A stretch of 64,000 bases of DNA. Origin: Phlebotomus papatasi. Its lineage: Eukaryota > Arthropoda > Insecta > Diptera > Psychodidae. A program made the translations under genes and the position numbers. Every line of letters begins with the position of its first letter. Positions within the stretch are counted from its first letter, which is position 1. Shown here in pieces: positions 32,701 to 38,929 of this stretch. The DNA lies in the NCBI RefSeq assembly GCF_024763615.1, contig NC_077223.1, forward strand, positions 56,482,627 to 56,546,626. Reading direction: 5' to 3'. Below the pieces are notes generated by a model that saw only the letters and a program-made list of their open reading frames with translations, had not been told where the DNA came from and did not search any database.

Positions 32701-33746
32701 GTTCCGAAAAATTGCTCAAAATTCCATAATCTAATCCTAAATTTGAAACCGGTTTAAAACTGTTTAACCCTTGAAGAACGATTGGAACACCGGTGTTCCA
32801 TAAAGAAAATAATTTTTCCTGACTACCTAAAATTATTTTTTCTTATGTCTTACATAATTGTAAAGTAGAAGGTTGAAGGAATCTAGAATATTTTTGCAAG
32901 TCTCTGTAGTAAATATAGAGTAAATATTTAAGCCCAAAATTGGTGAATTTTTAAATTCTCAAATTCATAATTGATTTTATTTATTTTTTATACTTTTATT
33001 TTTTTAAGCAAAACACTTTTAGCAATGAAAACTAGAACACTCATACGTAATATTATTCATTAAAGCGAAAAATAATATTCATTGGTATTGTCAGAAAAAT
33101 TACTTAAATTTTTGGGCAATTTTTGTCCCGATCGTTCATAGAAGCCAAAATACACCGAATCAGACTCTGTTGGACTTTCCAAGGTTAGATGTAAGACTTA
33201 TCATTGATTATGTTTCTCAGTTTAATTTTTATTGTTGATTTTTAGTCCGTAAAAAGTGTCTCGTCGTTAAAGGTTTAACCGGTTTCAGACCCTTCCAAAA
33301 CCAGTTAAGCGTCTATTCGAAAAACCCGGTTATTTGGAATCACTAAGCTTGATCGATTCGCGACGTTAATTCGATGTGACACCTACCATCACTCGTAAAT
33401 AACACCCCGAGATACTTGAACTTCTCCACCTGTGTCAATGCTTTTCTATTAACATGTAGGGTGCATTGCACAGGCTGTAGAGAAATCACCATTACCTCCG
33501 ACTTTTTGTCGTTCACTTTCATACCTGTTTCGGCACAAACATTTTCGTACCTCAACTATATTTTTGTTTTTTTCTTTTGTTTTTCAGACTGTAGACTTCA
33601 CACCAGCCATACGATCTCTGGTTGACGCTACTATAAGGACGTTTCCACTTGCTCGCTACACACCAGTCACTCGTTCTGAAAAACTCCAAACAATCATTGC
33701 ACAACACCTACCAAAGTCTATTTACGACACTATCTATCACAAATAG
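5744..33746 (+). CDS. Membrane-anchored SDR-like protein (catalytic motifs degenerate), 7 coding exons
   Basis: Joined exons 5744-5767, 5900-6160, 20806-21009, 21071-21224, 25210-25466, 30583-30684 and 33588-33746 give one open frame of 386 codons plus TAG. All junctions are GT/AG and phases match. Residues 9-38 are basic and Ser/Gly-rich. Hydrophobic segments lie at about 45-66 and 71-94. An SDR fold follows: beta1 VLVTGCE (103-109), LQLDIT with the adenine-contacting Asp157, DVNLLG with Asn212, LVFLSS with Ser238/239, and a C-terminal region like vertebrate RDH/17-beta-HSD enzymes. Known of the family: these are NAD(P)-dependent oxidoreductases of retinoids or steroids, often ER-bound. Here TGxxxGxG reads TGCESPLV, NNAG reads HCAA, and YxxxK reads QSATQ, so oxidoreductase activity is doubtful. 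From memory it resembles Drosophila CG8888; I could not check this. Intron sizes are 132, 14645, 61, 3985, 5116 and 2903 bp. The first exon is the least certain part. Confidence 0.85.
5900..6160 (+). CDS. Gene 1 coding exon 2 (two membrane segments)
   Basis: 87 codons between TTTTATTCTAG and a strong GTGAGT donor, phase 0 at both ends. It encodes residues 9-95: a Lys/Arg/Ser/Gly-rich tail, then FDRLLIPLISCHGAAI and a second hydrophobic stretch ending FYHLLK. This is a typical membrane anchor placed before an SDR domain. It joins in frame to the Rossmann-fold exon at 20806 across a 14.6-kb intron. An overlapping open frame starting at 6028 is out of frame with the gene and not real. Confidence 0.82.
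6620..8185 (+). repeat. LR-family copy split by a 1.2-kb insertion
   Basis: Left part 6620-6779 (AGGTGAGATTCCTAAC, CCGTCCGTCCAGC, TTGGAGCTGAA). Right part 7957-8185 (TCCTAAACTAAGAGAGATAT, CCGCCATTTTGAA, TATAGCTGGTC). The parts become continuous when 6780-7956 is removed, matching 61150-61380. Confidence 0.72.
6780..7956. mobile_element. 1.18-kb TA-flanked element, GGGTGGATT / AATCACCC ends
   Basis: It is bounded by TA on both sides and cleanly interrupts an LR copy. The ends belong to the GGGT-starting, TA-target group seen at 391, 21313, 37212 and 59055. Open frames inside are short and broken. The minus strand around 7300-7560 has a faint pipsqueak-HTH-like run too damaged to be sure of. 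Likely a decayed pogo-like element. Confidence 0.7.
8411..8670. mobile_element. Fold-back element with arrays of a 15-bp AAAATCCCGAAAGCC unit
   Basis: The left arm has repeats of CAAAATCCCGAAAGC; the right arm has the complementary GGGATTTTGGCTTTC repeated four times with variation. The unique centre (TTTGCCTCCAGCAAGCGCGG) also occurs, inverted, in the second copy at 36911-37181. Arm repeat number differs between copies. The open frame across it merely translates the repeat. Confidence 0.75.
8671..9558. other. Intronic AT-rich stretch, nothing recognised
   Basis: No open frame with coding character, no strong inverted repeat and no known element end in about 890 bp. Confidence 0.4.
9559..9633 (+). 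tRNA. tRNA-Thr(AGT)-like sequence, probably a pseudogene or SINE head
   Basis: A seven-base-pair acceptor (GCCTCTA with TGGAGGC), a D-arm with perfect A box TAGCTCAGTTGG, a fully paired anticodon stem CTCGT/ACGAG with loop CTAGTTA (anticodon AGT), and a paired T stem can be drawn. Against function: three extra A residues lie between the acceptor and D stems, and the T loop is ATCGATT, a weak B box. A TTTTT pol III stop follows 6 bp later. It is intronic in gene 1. A decayed or tRNA-derived copy is more likely than a working tRNA. Confidence 0.45.
9862..10013. mobile_element. 152-bp MITE with AGGTGTACAAAAAA termini
   Basis: AGGTGTACAAAAAA at the left and TTTTTTGTACACCT at the right, 14-bp inverted termini around AT-rich sequence. 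The target duplication is unclear in the TTTAAA-rich flank. Confidence 0.6.
10086..10587. mobile_element. TTAA-flanked piggyBac-type MITE, family 3
   Basis: CCCTCTAACGG at the left and CCGTTAGAGGG at the right, between TTAA at 10082-10085 and 10588-10591. It is 502 bp, with no coding region. The longer copy at 11058-13051 shares the ends and the TCTGACCTGTCACA block. Confidence 0.8.
10592..11053. other. Intronic stretch between two piggyBac-type elements, nothing recognised
   Basis: About 460 bp of AT-rich sequence with no open frame of interest and no inverted repeat I could see. Confidence 0.4.
11687..12587. mobile_element. 901-bp Stowaway-like element, CTCCCTCCGTTCCG ends, TA target
   Basis: The left end CTCCCTCCGTTCCGAAATAA and its exact inverse at the right are flanked by TA. 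Just inside, GTCGTACGTTTGG is mirrored by CCAAACGTACGAC, and an extra repeat of the motif lies near 12525. These termini match the plant Stowaway MITE consensus, including the AATAAGT that follows. No intact transposase is present. Confidence 0.8.
12077..12337. repeat. Fold-back repeat nested inside the Stowaway-like element
   Basis: Arms starting TGCAAAATGGTGAGAGATAG and ending CTCTCACCATTCTGCA pair through GGGACTTGGGACCTTC and GCTGACCCTGGGACC blocks. A diverged relative (CAACTTATGAGGGATC) is at about 38230-38320. Confidence 0.65.
13211..13287. repeat. Near-perfect 77-nt hairpin
   Basis: Two 35-nt arms (13211-13245 and 13253-13287), built on CAGAGGCAAAATGGC and its complement, pair with one or two mismatches around a 7-nt loop. 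It is intronic and transcribed with gene 1. No second copy in the window. Confidence 0.7.
13640..13970 (+). repeat. LR-family copy (end B side)
   Basis: CTAGTGATAAGCCTAATTTA, then GTAGGTGAAACTCTTAACG, GAATGCATGCAAATTCGAT and AAAATATCAAGGATTTGGAT, as in 14500 and 34222. Confidence 0.7.
14500..15400 (+). repeat. LR-family copies in tandem (end B side plus Stowaway-unrelated A-side block)
   Basis: CTAGTGATAAGCCTAGATCA and GTAGGTGAGATTCCTAACG open a second copy of the 13640 unit. It runs through ATCAAAGATTTGGATGGAGT to a block (15170-15390) with TTGCCGAAAACCGCTTGTCG and GACGGACGGCCGGG. The open frame at 15186 is within this repeat. Confidence 0.65.
16160..17706. repeat. S-type unit followed by the inner and end-B half of an LR copy
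   Basis: 16160-16440 carries the AACGATAAGCCC end and an internal inverted repeat around ATCGACGCGATTCTTTACCC. 16440-17706 contains TATCTCTGGTTCTATTTGAC, AATTATCTCG, and ends CATAAGCCGGTTAGGATTAT, matching 61610-62816. Confidence 0.68.
17451..17513. repeat. (ATATT)n microsatellite
   Basis: Pentameric TATTA/ATATT units, slightly interrupted, inside an LR copy where other copies have only a short TATAT. Confidence 0.8.
17822..18348 (+). repeat. LR end A joined to an S-type end
   Basis: It starts TTAGGTGAGATTCTTAATAA and ATCCTAACAAAATTTCATGT, then AGAGAGATATCGACTTGCGG and TCCGCCATTTTGAATA, and finishes with CAGCTACCACAAGCTTATCT and GGGCTTATCACTGG. A hybrid of the two end types. Confidence 0.68.
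18350..19205. other. Intronic stretch, mostly unrecognised
   Basis: A short segment at 18840-19000 (AATTTCTTACTTTCACATAC) is an inverted match to 16790-16840, so it is another dispersed repeat piece. The rest shows nothing I can name. Confidence 0.4.
19210..19356. mobile_element. Palindromic MITE, copy 1 (ATAACTTTTGTTTGTAAACA family)
   Basis: About 147 bp, nearly a full palindrome centred on GATCTAGATCTAG. The ends are ATGCCCAACGC and GCGCTGGTCAT. Other copies: 23726-23873 and 51365-51506. Confidence 0.78.
19357..20805. other. 3' part of gene 1 intron 2, nothing recognised
   Basis: AT-rich; the short open frames (for example 20121-20453) lack any recognisable domain and sit in frame with nothing. 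Confidence 0.4.
20806..21009 (+). CDS. Gene 1 coding exon 3 (Rossmann beta1-alphaA-beta2, degenerate Gly motif)
   Basis: 68 codons, residues 96-163, between a polypyrimidine tract plus CTAAG and a weak GTTAAA donor. It contains GVLVTGCESPLVWHLAR, which aligns with the TGxxxGxG dinucleotide loop of SDRs; the second and third glycines are Pro111 and Val113. The exon ends with KVLQLDITSETQ, the normal position of the Asp that contacts adenine. Confidence 0.9.
21071..21224 (+). CDS. Gene 1 coding exon 4 (NNAG region, DVNLLG)
   Basis: Residues 164-214 plus the first base of Gly215, between TATCCTTTAG and GTAAAA. The intron before it is only 61 bp. GLWAVLHCAAW occupies the position of GLWGLVNNAGI in classical SDRs, so NNAG is replaced. 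SIDVNLLG keeps Asn212, the structural Asn of the SDR tetrad. Confidence 0.9.
21313..21747. mobile_element. 435-bp TA-flanked element, GGGTAAGTGTGCCAAATT ends
   Basis: The left end is GGGTAAGTGTGCCAAATTCC, the right end is AATTTGGCACACTTACCC, with TA on both sides. A longer relative at 37212-38129 has the same ends and a pipsqueak-HTH relic. It is inside intron 4 of gene 1. Confidence 0.8.
21840..22080 (-). repeat. Dispersed repeat, inverted match to 34800-34965
   Basis: Segments such as GACAATATTTTGTCAAATTT and CAGAAAATGCTCTTTGGG are reverse complements of sequence inside the LR copy at 34222-35785. Confidence 0.6.
22184..24088. mobile_element. hAT-type non-autonomous element with perfect 8-bp target duplication
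   Basis: It starts TAGTGATTCCAAC and ends TTGGAATCACTA. The 8-bp duplication ATTAGAAG is present at 22176-22183 and again at 24089-24096. Sub-terminal motifs AACCGGTTAACCG and AAAACCGGTT repeat at both ends. There is no transposase open frame in 1905 bp. It carries a younger palindromic MITE at 23726-23873. A truncated copy is at 32478-33346. Confidence 0.88.
23726..23873. mobile_element. Palindromic MITE, copy 2, nested in the hAT element
   Basis: The same palindrome as 19210-19356. The paralogous hAT copy near 32620 reads straight through (TATTTTAAATATAAAATATT) without it, giving an empty-site comparison. Confidence 0.8.
24740..24994 (-). mobile_element. CACTGA-type MITE, copy 1
   Basis: CACTGTGAAAAAAGAGGGTG to TTTCTCTCACTCAGTG, with inner AGGTGTAAAAATATATCAAC and TTTAGGATCAATACTGCAGG in the opposite orientation to 54441, 55175 and 57487. 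Flanks are AG rather than TA. Confidence 0.72.
25210..25466 (+). CDS. Gene 1 coding exon 5 (Ser conserved, YxxxK replaced by QxxxQ)
   Basis: Residues 215-300. The acceptor is TTCTTGTAG; the first two bases complete Gly215. LVFLSSALAK carries the catalytic-Ser position. Thirteen residues after Ser239 the expected YxxxK reads Q252-SAT-Q256, and the usual PG after beta6 reads AG. The downstream helix LREELRPRGVDVSVV is a good SDR match. The donor is GTGAAG. Confidence 0.92.
25467..26122. other. Start of gene 1 intron 5, nothing recognised
   Basis: About 650 bp, AT-rich. The minus-strand open frame overlapping exon 5 here is a shadow of the exon. Confidence 0.4.
26123..26810. mobile_element. 688-bp element with GTACCCGTCTGAC inverted termini
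   Basis: A perfect 13-bp TIR (GTACCCGTCTGAC and GTCAGACGGGTAC). I could not identify a target duplication with confidence. No coding region. Confidence 0.6.
26920..27685. repeat. Fold-back repeat with ~120-bp arms (CCGCCATTTTGAATAA arms)
   Basis: Left arm 26920-27040 and right arm 27575-27685 are inverted: GTCCGCCATTTTGAATAA pairs with TTATTCAAAATGGCGGAC and CTACAAGAT pairs with ATCTTGTAG. The spacer holds a small hairpin (CATGATACAAGC / GCTTGTATCATG) near 27088-27119. Confidence 0.65.
28011..28243 (-). pseudogene. LINE reverse-transcriptase relic (R2/CR1-like C-terminal part)
   Basis: The minus strand reads DGGLGVPRLEVLTTTTALKL, the GGLG-P-L motif found after the RT thumb in R2-type and related non-LTR elements, then FAQSDEPLIRQLGE. 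In-frame stops lie just upstream. The 5' continuation is at 29870-29965 (minus: FDTVPSALLWRLYASRARL), separated by the 1622-bp insertion. Confidence 0.6.
28246..29867. mobile_element. 1.6-kb TA-flanked element, CACTGAAAAAAATAT ends, with possible spliced mini-gene
   Basis: TA|CACTGAAAAAAATAT at the left and ATATTTTTTTTCAGTG|TA at the right, inserted in a LINE relic. Sub-terminal motifs such as GGGTAATATGG, CCGGTAATATAG and CTGGGTAATGTG repeat at the left, with inverse forms at the right. Inside, a consensus donor (28803, GTAAGT) and acceptor (TTTTTAG before 28911) flank a 108-bp intron. On either side are short frames rich in Lys/Arg (MNTLPKKFPVDYLRRIENSE). These may be remnants of a transposase or a captured exon pair. 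Confidence 0.65.
29870..29965 (-). pseudogene. Second part of the interrupted LINE relic
   Basis: GC-richer than its flanks. The minus strand reads FDTVPSALLWRLYASRARLC before a stop. It lines up with 28011-28243 once the element between them is removed. Confidence 0.5.
29966..30582. other. 3' part of gene 1 intron 5, nothing recognised
   Basis: About 600 bp, AT-rich. Apart from the polypyrimidine tract before exon 6, I see no structure. Confidence 0.4.
30583..30684 (+). CDS. Gene 1 coding exon 6
   Basis: 34 codons (residues 301-334) between GGTATTTTGCAG and a consensus GTAAGT, phase 0 at both ends. The sequence MWARLSDEQRRVYGKEYFE is the amphipathic helix seen after beta6 in RDH/17-beta-HSD-like SDRs, where the protein wraps over the substrate pocket. 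Confidence 0.88.
30902..31538. mobile_element. 637-bp TA-flanked element, GGGGAGACTGGGG ends
   Basis: GGGGAGACTGGGGCTAAAAA at the left and TTTTTACCCCAGTCTCTCC at the right, with TA on each side. An inner copy of TTACTTTTTACCCCAAGTGG lies near 31160. Intron 6 of gene 1. Confidence 0.75.
31541..32265. other. Gene 1 intron 6, unrecognised stretch
   Basis: Contains AAAACCG-type motifs near 31960-32020 that may be further decayed hAT sequence; otherwise nothing. Confidence 0.35.
32268..32476 (-). repeat. tRNA-related SINE, copy 1
   Basis: On the minus strand: GGGCGGACGAGATCTCC, then the B-box region GTTCGAGTCCCGCCCGGTGC, then GGAAGGCGCTCATGGG and CTACACATGGACTTGG. The same order occurs at 52380-52605 on the plus strand, so this is a repeat family rather than a tRNA gene. 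Confidence 0.7.
32478..33346 (+). mobile_element. Truncated hAT copy, interrupted by a TTAA element
   Basis: It matches 23585-24088 of the full hAT element up to the same end (TTATTTGGAATCACTA). The piggyBac-type MITE 32768-33274 interrupts it at a TTAA in AACCGGTTTAAAACTG/GTTTAACCGGTTTC. Confidence 0.78.
32768..33274. mobile_element. piggyBac-type MITE, family 1, nested in hAT copy 2
   Basis: Flanked by TTAA at 32764-32767 and 33275-33278. It begins CCCTTGAAGAACGATTGG with the palindrome GGAACACCGGTGTTCC at 32784-32799 and ends CTCGTCGTTAAAGG. Opposite orientation to 4642-5158. Confidence 0.82.
33347..33560 (-). pseudogene. LINE reverse-transcriptase relic (FKYLGVLFTSDG)
   Basis: Minus strand: GMKVNDKKSEVMVIS, then VEKFKYLGVLFTSDGR and ELTSRIDQA. 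This is the conserved region after the RT palm in RTE/Jockey-type LINEs (K-T-E-V-M ... F-K-YLG). It is about 70 codons and cut short by the hAT end at 33346. It runs opposite to gene 1 and ends beside its last acceptor. Confidence 0.75.
33588..33746 (+). CDS. Gene 1 coding exon 7 (C terminus, stop)
   Basis: 52 codons (residues 335-386) plus TAG at 33744-33746, after a long T-rich tract and TTTTCAG. FPLARYTPVTRSEKLQ matches the C-terminal region of this SDR group. The acceptor abuts a LINE relic on the opposite strand (33347-33560), so a retroelement has landed within about 30 bp of the splice site without destroying it. Confidence 0.88.
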   Translation, partial: TVDFTPAIRSLVDATIRTFPLARYTPVTRSEKLQTIIAQHLPKSIYDTIYHK

Positions 33747-33860
33747 TGTGTATATATGCGGTTCCGTTCTCCACTAGTCTGTCTCAGAAATATAACAATT
33801 CAGAAGAACCATTTGGAGTCTATCAAAATTTGTGAGCAGCATATGAAAATTATAACTAAA

Positions 33861-33866
33861 AATAAA
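33861..33866 (+). promoter_or_regulatory. Poly(A) signal of gene 1
   Basis: AATAAA 115 bp after the stop codon of the SDR-like gene, in AT-rich sequence. A second AATAAA-like run lies near 33980. Confidence 0.6.
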
Positions 33867-34221
33867 ACATTTAGAGTCCACCAAATATGTACCAGTTGAT
33901 GAAAACTTTTCTAATTCGATTTGCTTATAGAATGATCTGAAATGAAGCAGTCTTTATATACAACGAGATTTCATTAAAAAAAATAAAAACAAGTTGTTGA
34001 ACTGTAAATTCAGTTGGATTTTTACTTAAATTTATTTTTAATCCACACAAAAAAAAAACATTTTTTATGGAAATATACCTGGCACGTACCAATATATTCA
34101 ACAATAATTCAAATCAAATATCCTATTTAACTTTTTTCCTATATATTACTAAAAACTTTATTAAAATGAGTAGTATAGGTATTCTGTTTTTGGGGAATCT
34201 CAGAACTCTAGTGTGAGAAAC

Positions 34222-35785
34222 TAGTGATAAGCCTAGATCAGCTTATTGTAGGTGAGATTCTTAACGTGAGCAAGCTCGGATTGCATGCAAATTCGATTTA
34301 GAATTTAATGGTTCCGGCACACCTTTTAGATCAGGAAAATTTCATGAAGTTGAAATTCGGATCCCTTTCTTTCTCGCATGTTTGGCATATGTCTATCTCA
34401 TTCTCTTGCACTCTTCTTCTTCTCTTAAACATCACTCCAAATTCAATTTAGCTCAATCGAATTTGGTATGTGAAAGAATGAGATAGTCATATGCAAAATA
34501 TGTGAGAAAGAAAGGGTTTCGAATTTCGACTTCATGAAATTTTCCTGATCTAAAAGGTGTGCCCGAGCCATAAGATAAGAAATTATAGAGCAATTTGGAA
34601 TTGAATTTTTGAAAAATTACAAACCTTTGAAAGGTAGATTATTGTGGAATATAGACCAGAATCCCGTCTATAATTTTGCCCAAAAACAATCTTAAGGGTT
34701 GCTCGATAGCCGACGACTATCAAAGAATTATTGAATTTTGTAAGGATTTTCTTTTAAAATAACGTAGTTGAGTAAATGTGATCTTATCAGCATTTGCGCA
34801 TTTTTTCAGCGTTATTGTGGGAAAAGATACCCAAAGAGCATTTTCTGACCAATTCGAAAATTTGACAAAATATTGTCGAAATACGCTCGACAGACTCAGA
34901 GATTTCGATTTAATTTCGTCGATTTGGCCAAGTTTTGCTTACACTAAAACCACAAAATCGCACTTATGGCATAATCTGACCAAAAAAAATTATGTTTGAA
35001 TAAATGTAATATTGTCCTCTACAATTTTGCTGACATAATCATTAAGATCGGTTAAGCAAGAGTCGAGGTAATTGAGTTTGTAATATGAAAATTGGTTTCT
35101 CGACTGTGGCACCACTAATGTTGGTCCTACGAAGTTCAAATGTCCTAGAAAGTTGTAGCGCTTTACGAAGCCTTTAATTTGCGAAACCACCTGTCAAAAT
35201 CGGTCAAATAGAACCGATATACGGCGGTTTGAATTTCGCCAACTTTGACCCCTCATATCACCGGTTCTATTTTAACCATAGCGAACCCACGCCACATTTT
35301 GGAAACTTCATAGCCCAGGCTACAACGCTCTAGAATTTGACTTGCACAATGACGTTTTTGAGAAAAATAAGTTTCAATTTTTGAACTTCCATCTGAAATT
35401 TATCATCTATAAATTTTATATGATATTTAGCAATAAATTGAATTGAGAGGGCCTTAAGTATTTCAGAGGACCCTAAGTTTGGTACTGATCGAAAGCTCTA
35501 GTATACTAAAATTTGAGCCCGATCGATGCCATAGGGATGGAGCTATTGAGAAAAAAATGAGGGTATTCAAAATAACGGAAGGAGGGGTGGGAGGTCATAG
35601 TGCACCAAGTTACAATTTTTACCAGATAACCTTTGCCGCCAACCGCAAGTTGATATCTTTCTTAATTCGCATATATTTGTGATCTGGAAGTGACGAAACA
35701 TATTTTTGCAAAATTTAAGGCCCCTCCGATCGTAGGGCATGAAATTTTGGTAAGATGAGATTGTTAAGAATCTTTACAAATATTA
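34222..35785 (+). repeat. LR-family copy with MITE insertion
   Basis: CTAGTGATAAGCCTAGATCA and GTAGGTGAGATTCTTAACGT at the left. Inner blocks include AATTGAGTTTGTAATATG and CCTCATATCACCGGTTCTA. The A-type end has GATGCCATAGGGATGGAGCT and GATGAGATTGTTAAGAATC. Interrupted by 34308-34571. Confidence 0.7.
34308..34571. mobile_element. Palindromic fold-back MITE, ATGGTTCCGGCACACC arms
   Basis: ATGGTTCCGGCACACCTTTT and AAAAGGTGTGCCCGAGCCAT start and end a nearly complete palindrome through ATCAGGAAAATTTCATGAA and CTCATTCTCTTGC. Inserted in an LR copy within GATTTAGA...TAAGATAAG. Confidence 0.72.
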
Positions 35786-36905
35786 CAAATGATTACATAA
35801 TGTATATTAGATTACTAAAAGAATATTATGTATTGTGAAACCCCAGATAATTGAGTGCGAATTTTTTAGTAAATATATAAATACTATGTGTTAAAAGATA
35901 GTAAAACACATTTTTTTTTAATTTTAGATTTGTTAAGAAAAAGTATGTATTTAATATGTCATCCTTCTTCAATCCCATTCAATCAACCCAGTTTATTCCA
36001 GTGTTATTGCGCAAGTCTGTCTACCCTTATATACTTAGGGCTACACTCTCTTGAATTTGAAAAAAAATATACCACACATGTATGTAAAATTCTACATAAT
36101 TCCCCGTACATAGTGACTCTAATAACCTACATTACATAGGGCGGGTTTTGGCAAGATGAGATGAGGCAAATGCTTTTCTAAACCAAATCGAAATTAGCTG
36201 CGAAAATGCTAAAATCTATGTAGTGCTACCACCCACCATGCACTACATGGTACATATTCGGAGCATCCTCGTCTTCGGAACTATGTCGCCGGTAGGGGTG
36301 AATGAACTGCAACTTGCATAATCTTTGACGTCATCACGGAGAACAGTGAGCAAACGCATATTTCCAACTGATAAAATTTGTCATCATAGTGATGAGAAAC
36401 TATTTTGAAAATAAATCCAATTTTATCAAACCCACTATAAATATATAATTTCACTTCACACCCCAAATAAAATCCCCCACTAGACTAAAACACAGATTTT
36501 CTGGTAAGAGGTTATGGTGATAATATTTGATCTTATTGGTTTTCTCATTTCCACCTGAGTAAATAAAATGTCAAAGAAATAAAAATTGATAGATAGTGAC
36601 CTATGAAAATTATTAAATCATCGGTAGTGAACGTTAGGGTACCAAAAACTATCTGAATTCACAGTTAGCTCTAATTTTGTAAGATCGGGCAGTCTGCAAA
36701 GCGGAAACATTTTTTAAGTATTTTTTTTCGAAAAAACATATTTGGTCAGTAAATTAGCAAATTAGGTGAATAAAATTTAACAGTAGGGGAACTTGCCCAT
36801 GCTTTACACGGTCCCAAGCTTTAAAATGACTAAATTTTTCGTATGTTTCTCAATAAATGAGAATCTCATCCATATTTTAAAAACTAGGTGAAAGTGTCTT
36901 GTATT
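35786..36905. other. Intergenic stretch between gene 1 and gene 2, nothing recognised
   Basis: About 1.1 kb, AT-rich. The open frame 35888-36139 has no recognisable domain. Confidence 0.4.
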
Positions 36906-36910
36906 TAAAA

Positions 36911-37181
36911 TGGGTTCCGGTCAAAATCCCGAAAGCCAAAATCCGAATGGACCAAAATCCCGAATTCTTAAAAGTGTCATATCTACTCCCACGATTGCAC
37001 CCGCGCTTGCTGGAGGCAAAGGGAAATCTTCTGTGTCTTGGGAAATTATTCTAAACATAGTCCTCCACATAATTTCATCCCTTTCAGGATTTTGAACATT
37101 CGGAATTTTGGCTTTCGGGATTTTGGCTTTCGAGATTTTGGCCTTTTCGGGATTTTGGCTGTCGGGATTTTGGCTACCACC
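36911..37181. mobile_element. Fold-back element with AAAATCCCGAAAGCC arrays, copy 2
   Basis: Inverted relative to 8411-8670, with the same centre (CCCGCGCTTGCTGGAGGCAA). The right arm has at least five GGGATTTTGGC units. Confidence 0.75.
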
Positions 37182-37211
37182 GATAATAGGGATTCAGTTT
37201 CAACACATATG

Positions 37212-38129
37212 GGGTAAGTGTGCCAAATTTCGGCATAGTTGCATATAAGCACCGAAGTCCTAAGTTTGAAATGCAATAATTTTAATTCATATTGATATTT
37301 TTTGTTACTTCCTTTTCCTAAAATATTGAAAAATTAATAAAAAAAATATGGGTATTGCTTTGGGTAGTATTCCGGCCACTTTGAGTGAAATTCGGACCAC
37401 TTTTTTCCGGCCACCTTTTGTAACGCAACGGATAGAAAATTTCAAAACGTCAAACAGAATGAGTTTAATATGTTTATATGACCCACAAGCCCTGAGATCT
37501 TTCGTGTAAATTGCCCTGAAGACCTGAAGAGTAGCATCTCAAATTTACACGCAGATTCCCGTAGCAATTTGCCCTTCCTGAACTCTTCCAAGGCTTTTTC
37601 CACATTATCTGCGATGGTTTTTTTCTCTGGACATTGTAGAACTAAGAAATTGAAAAAAAACATAAAATGAATAAGAAATTTAGGAAAGCAAAAGATGTTG
37701 CCGGAATAGGCAACACTACTTCACCGGAGAGACGCTCACAAAGTATATACTTTTTTACGCGAAATACAGGATCCAGCTGGGAAATTTCACCCGAAATTTA
37801 AAGATTGATTCACTATTAACAAAAACAGAAACAATCTTTAGTGAAAACTAATCAATTTTCATGAAAAACACCAAAGGAAACCTTTTTGCACTTCACCACA
37901 AATCGTTTGCACATTGAGTTTTTACAACGCAATTTAAATTCAAATTCTACCTAAAATTTAACGGTCTTTGTGTTAATACATCCTAAAATGAATAAATATT
38001 TAAAAGCAAAATGAATTAATTGACTATTCGAAGATAACATACATAATTTTAATTAATTTATTTGCATGGCCGAAATTACATTCAAAGTGGTCGAAATTAG
38101 AAGCTGGCCGAAATTTGGCACACTTCCCC
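37212..38129 (-). mobile_element. 918-bp pogo/Tigger-like element with pipsqueak-HTH relic
   Basis: Ends GGGTAAGTGTGCCAAATTTC and AAATTTGGCACACTTCCCC match 21313-21747. A minus-strand frame at 37442-37663 reads NVEKALEEFRKGKLLRESAC, which fits the first helices of the pipsqueak-type HTH found at the N terminus of pogo/Tigger transposases. No DDE domain remains. Confidence 0.7.
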
Positions 38130-38598
38130 TATAGGCCATCTTTAAAAAAATGGTGAAATGTCCGTGTAGATAACCTATAGAACATATCACAAAACACATG
38201 GTATTGGAGTGAAGTGAAAGAGAGGGGGTCAATGAAGGTCATATAAAGGATCCTCAGGCCAACTTATGAGGGATCTCTCAAAGACTCCAAGTTACTATCT
38301 CTCACGCTTTGGCACTTTAATCTACTGGGAAAAAAATGATTTTCAGACAACAATTACTTATCGTTTATCGGTTCATAATCAATGAGAATCGGTTCAGATT
38401 TGTCAAAAATTCCATGGCATGTTAATGATGGACGTGAATAATGCGGAGACCGACTTGTGGGTCCCCTGAAGATATCTCCAACCGTTTGACCAGTCGAAAT
38501 GGTGACATACGGACGGATAGACGGACAAACAACGTAACGTCTAAAAACTCGAAACTTCAGATTTCCAAAATTCTACCAAAATATGACCAGTTAGGGGG

Positions 38599-38871
38599 TA
38601 CCCAACAAGTAAAATAGCAGCTTTATAGAACCATGTTTTAGACAAGTTTTTAGACTTTTAGTCTTTTAGAAGACAAAGTGAGAATTTTCTGTTGAAGTTC
38701 CTATAGGAGCTCTTAAGATCCTTAAGAGTACGCCACTTTACTTATAGTAATCTCAGTGATGGAACCGATACCGTTTTAAGGATTTTAAGCAAATAAAAAG
38801 ATTTTTGGTGCCATAATGCCTTACTTAGGGAATTCTGCAAGACTATATTAAAAAAAATTGCTTCTTAGGTA
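38599..38871. mobile_element. TACCCAAGAAGCAA-type MITE, copy 1
   Basis: TACCCAACAAGTAAAATAGC and TTGCTTCTTAGGTA ends. The interior (GAACCATGTTTTAGACAAG, AGTAATCTCAGTGATGGAAC) matches 44445-44707. Confidence 0.72.
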
Positions 38872-38929
38872 AGGATTCCTAATGAATATGTAACCAAAAT
38901 CGGCGGGTTATAACACTGCTTTCTCTGTG

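Noticed and set aside
34990..35190. Minus-strand frame similar to the plus-strand frame at 62074-62301 (KLNYLDSCLTDL against HNLNYLDTCLTDF)
   Set aside because: Tempting as a conserved protein, but both are translations of the same LR repeat phrase (AATTATCTCG...), and other copies have stops in that frame.
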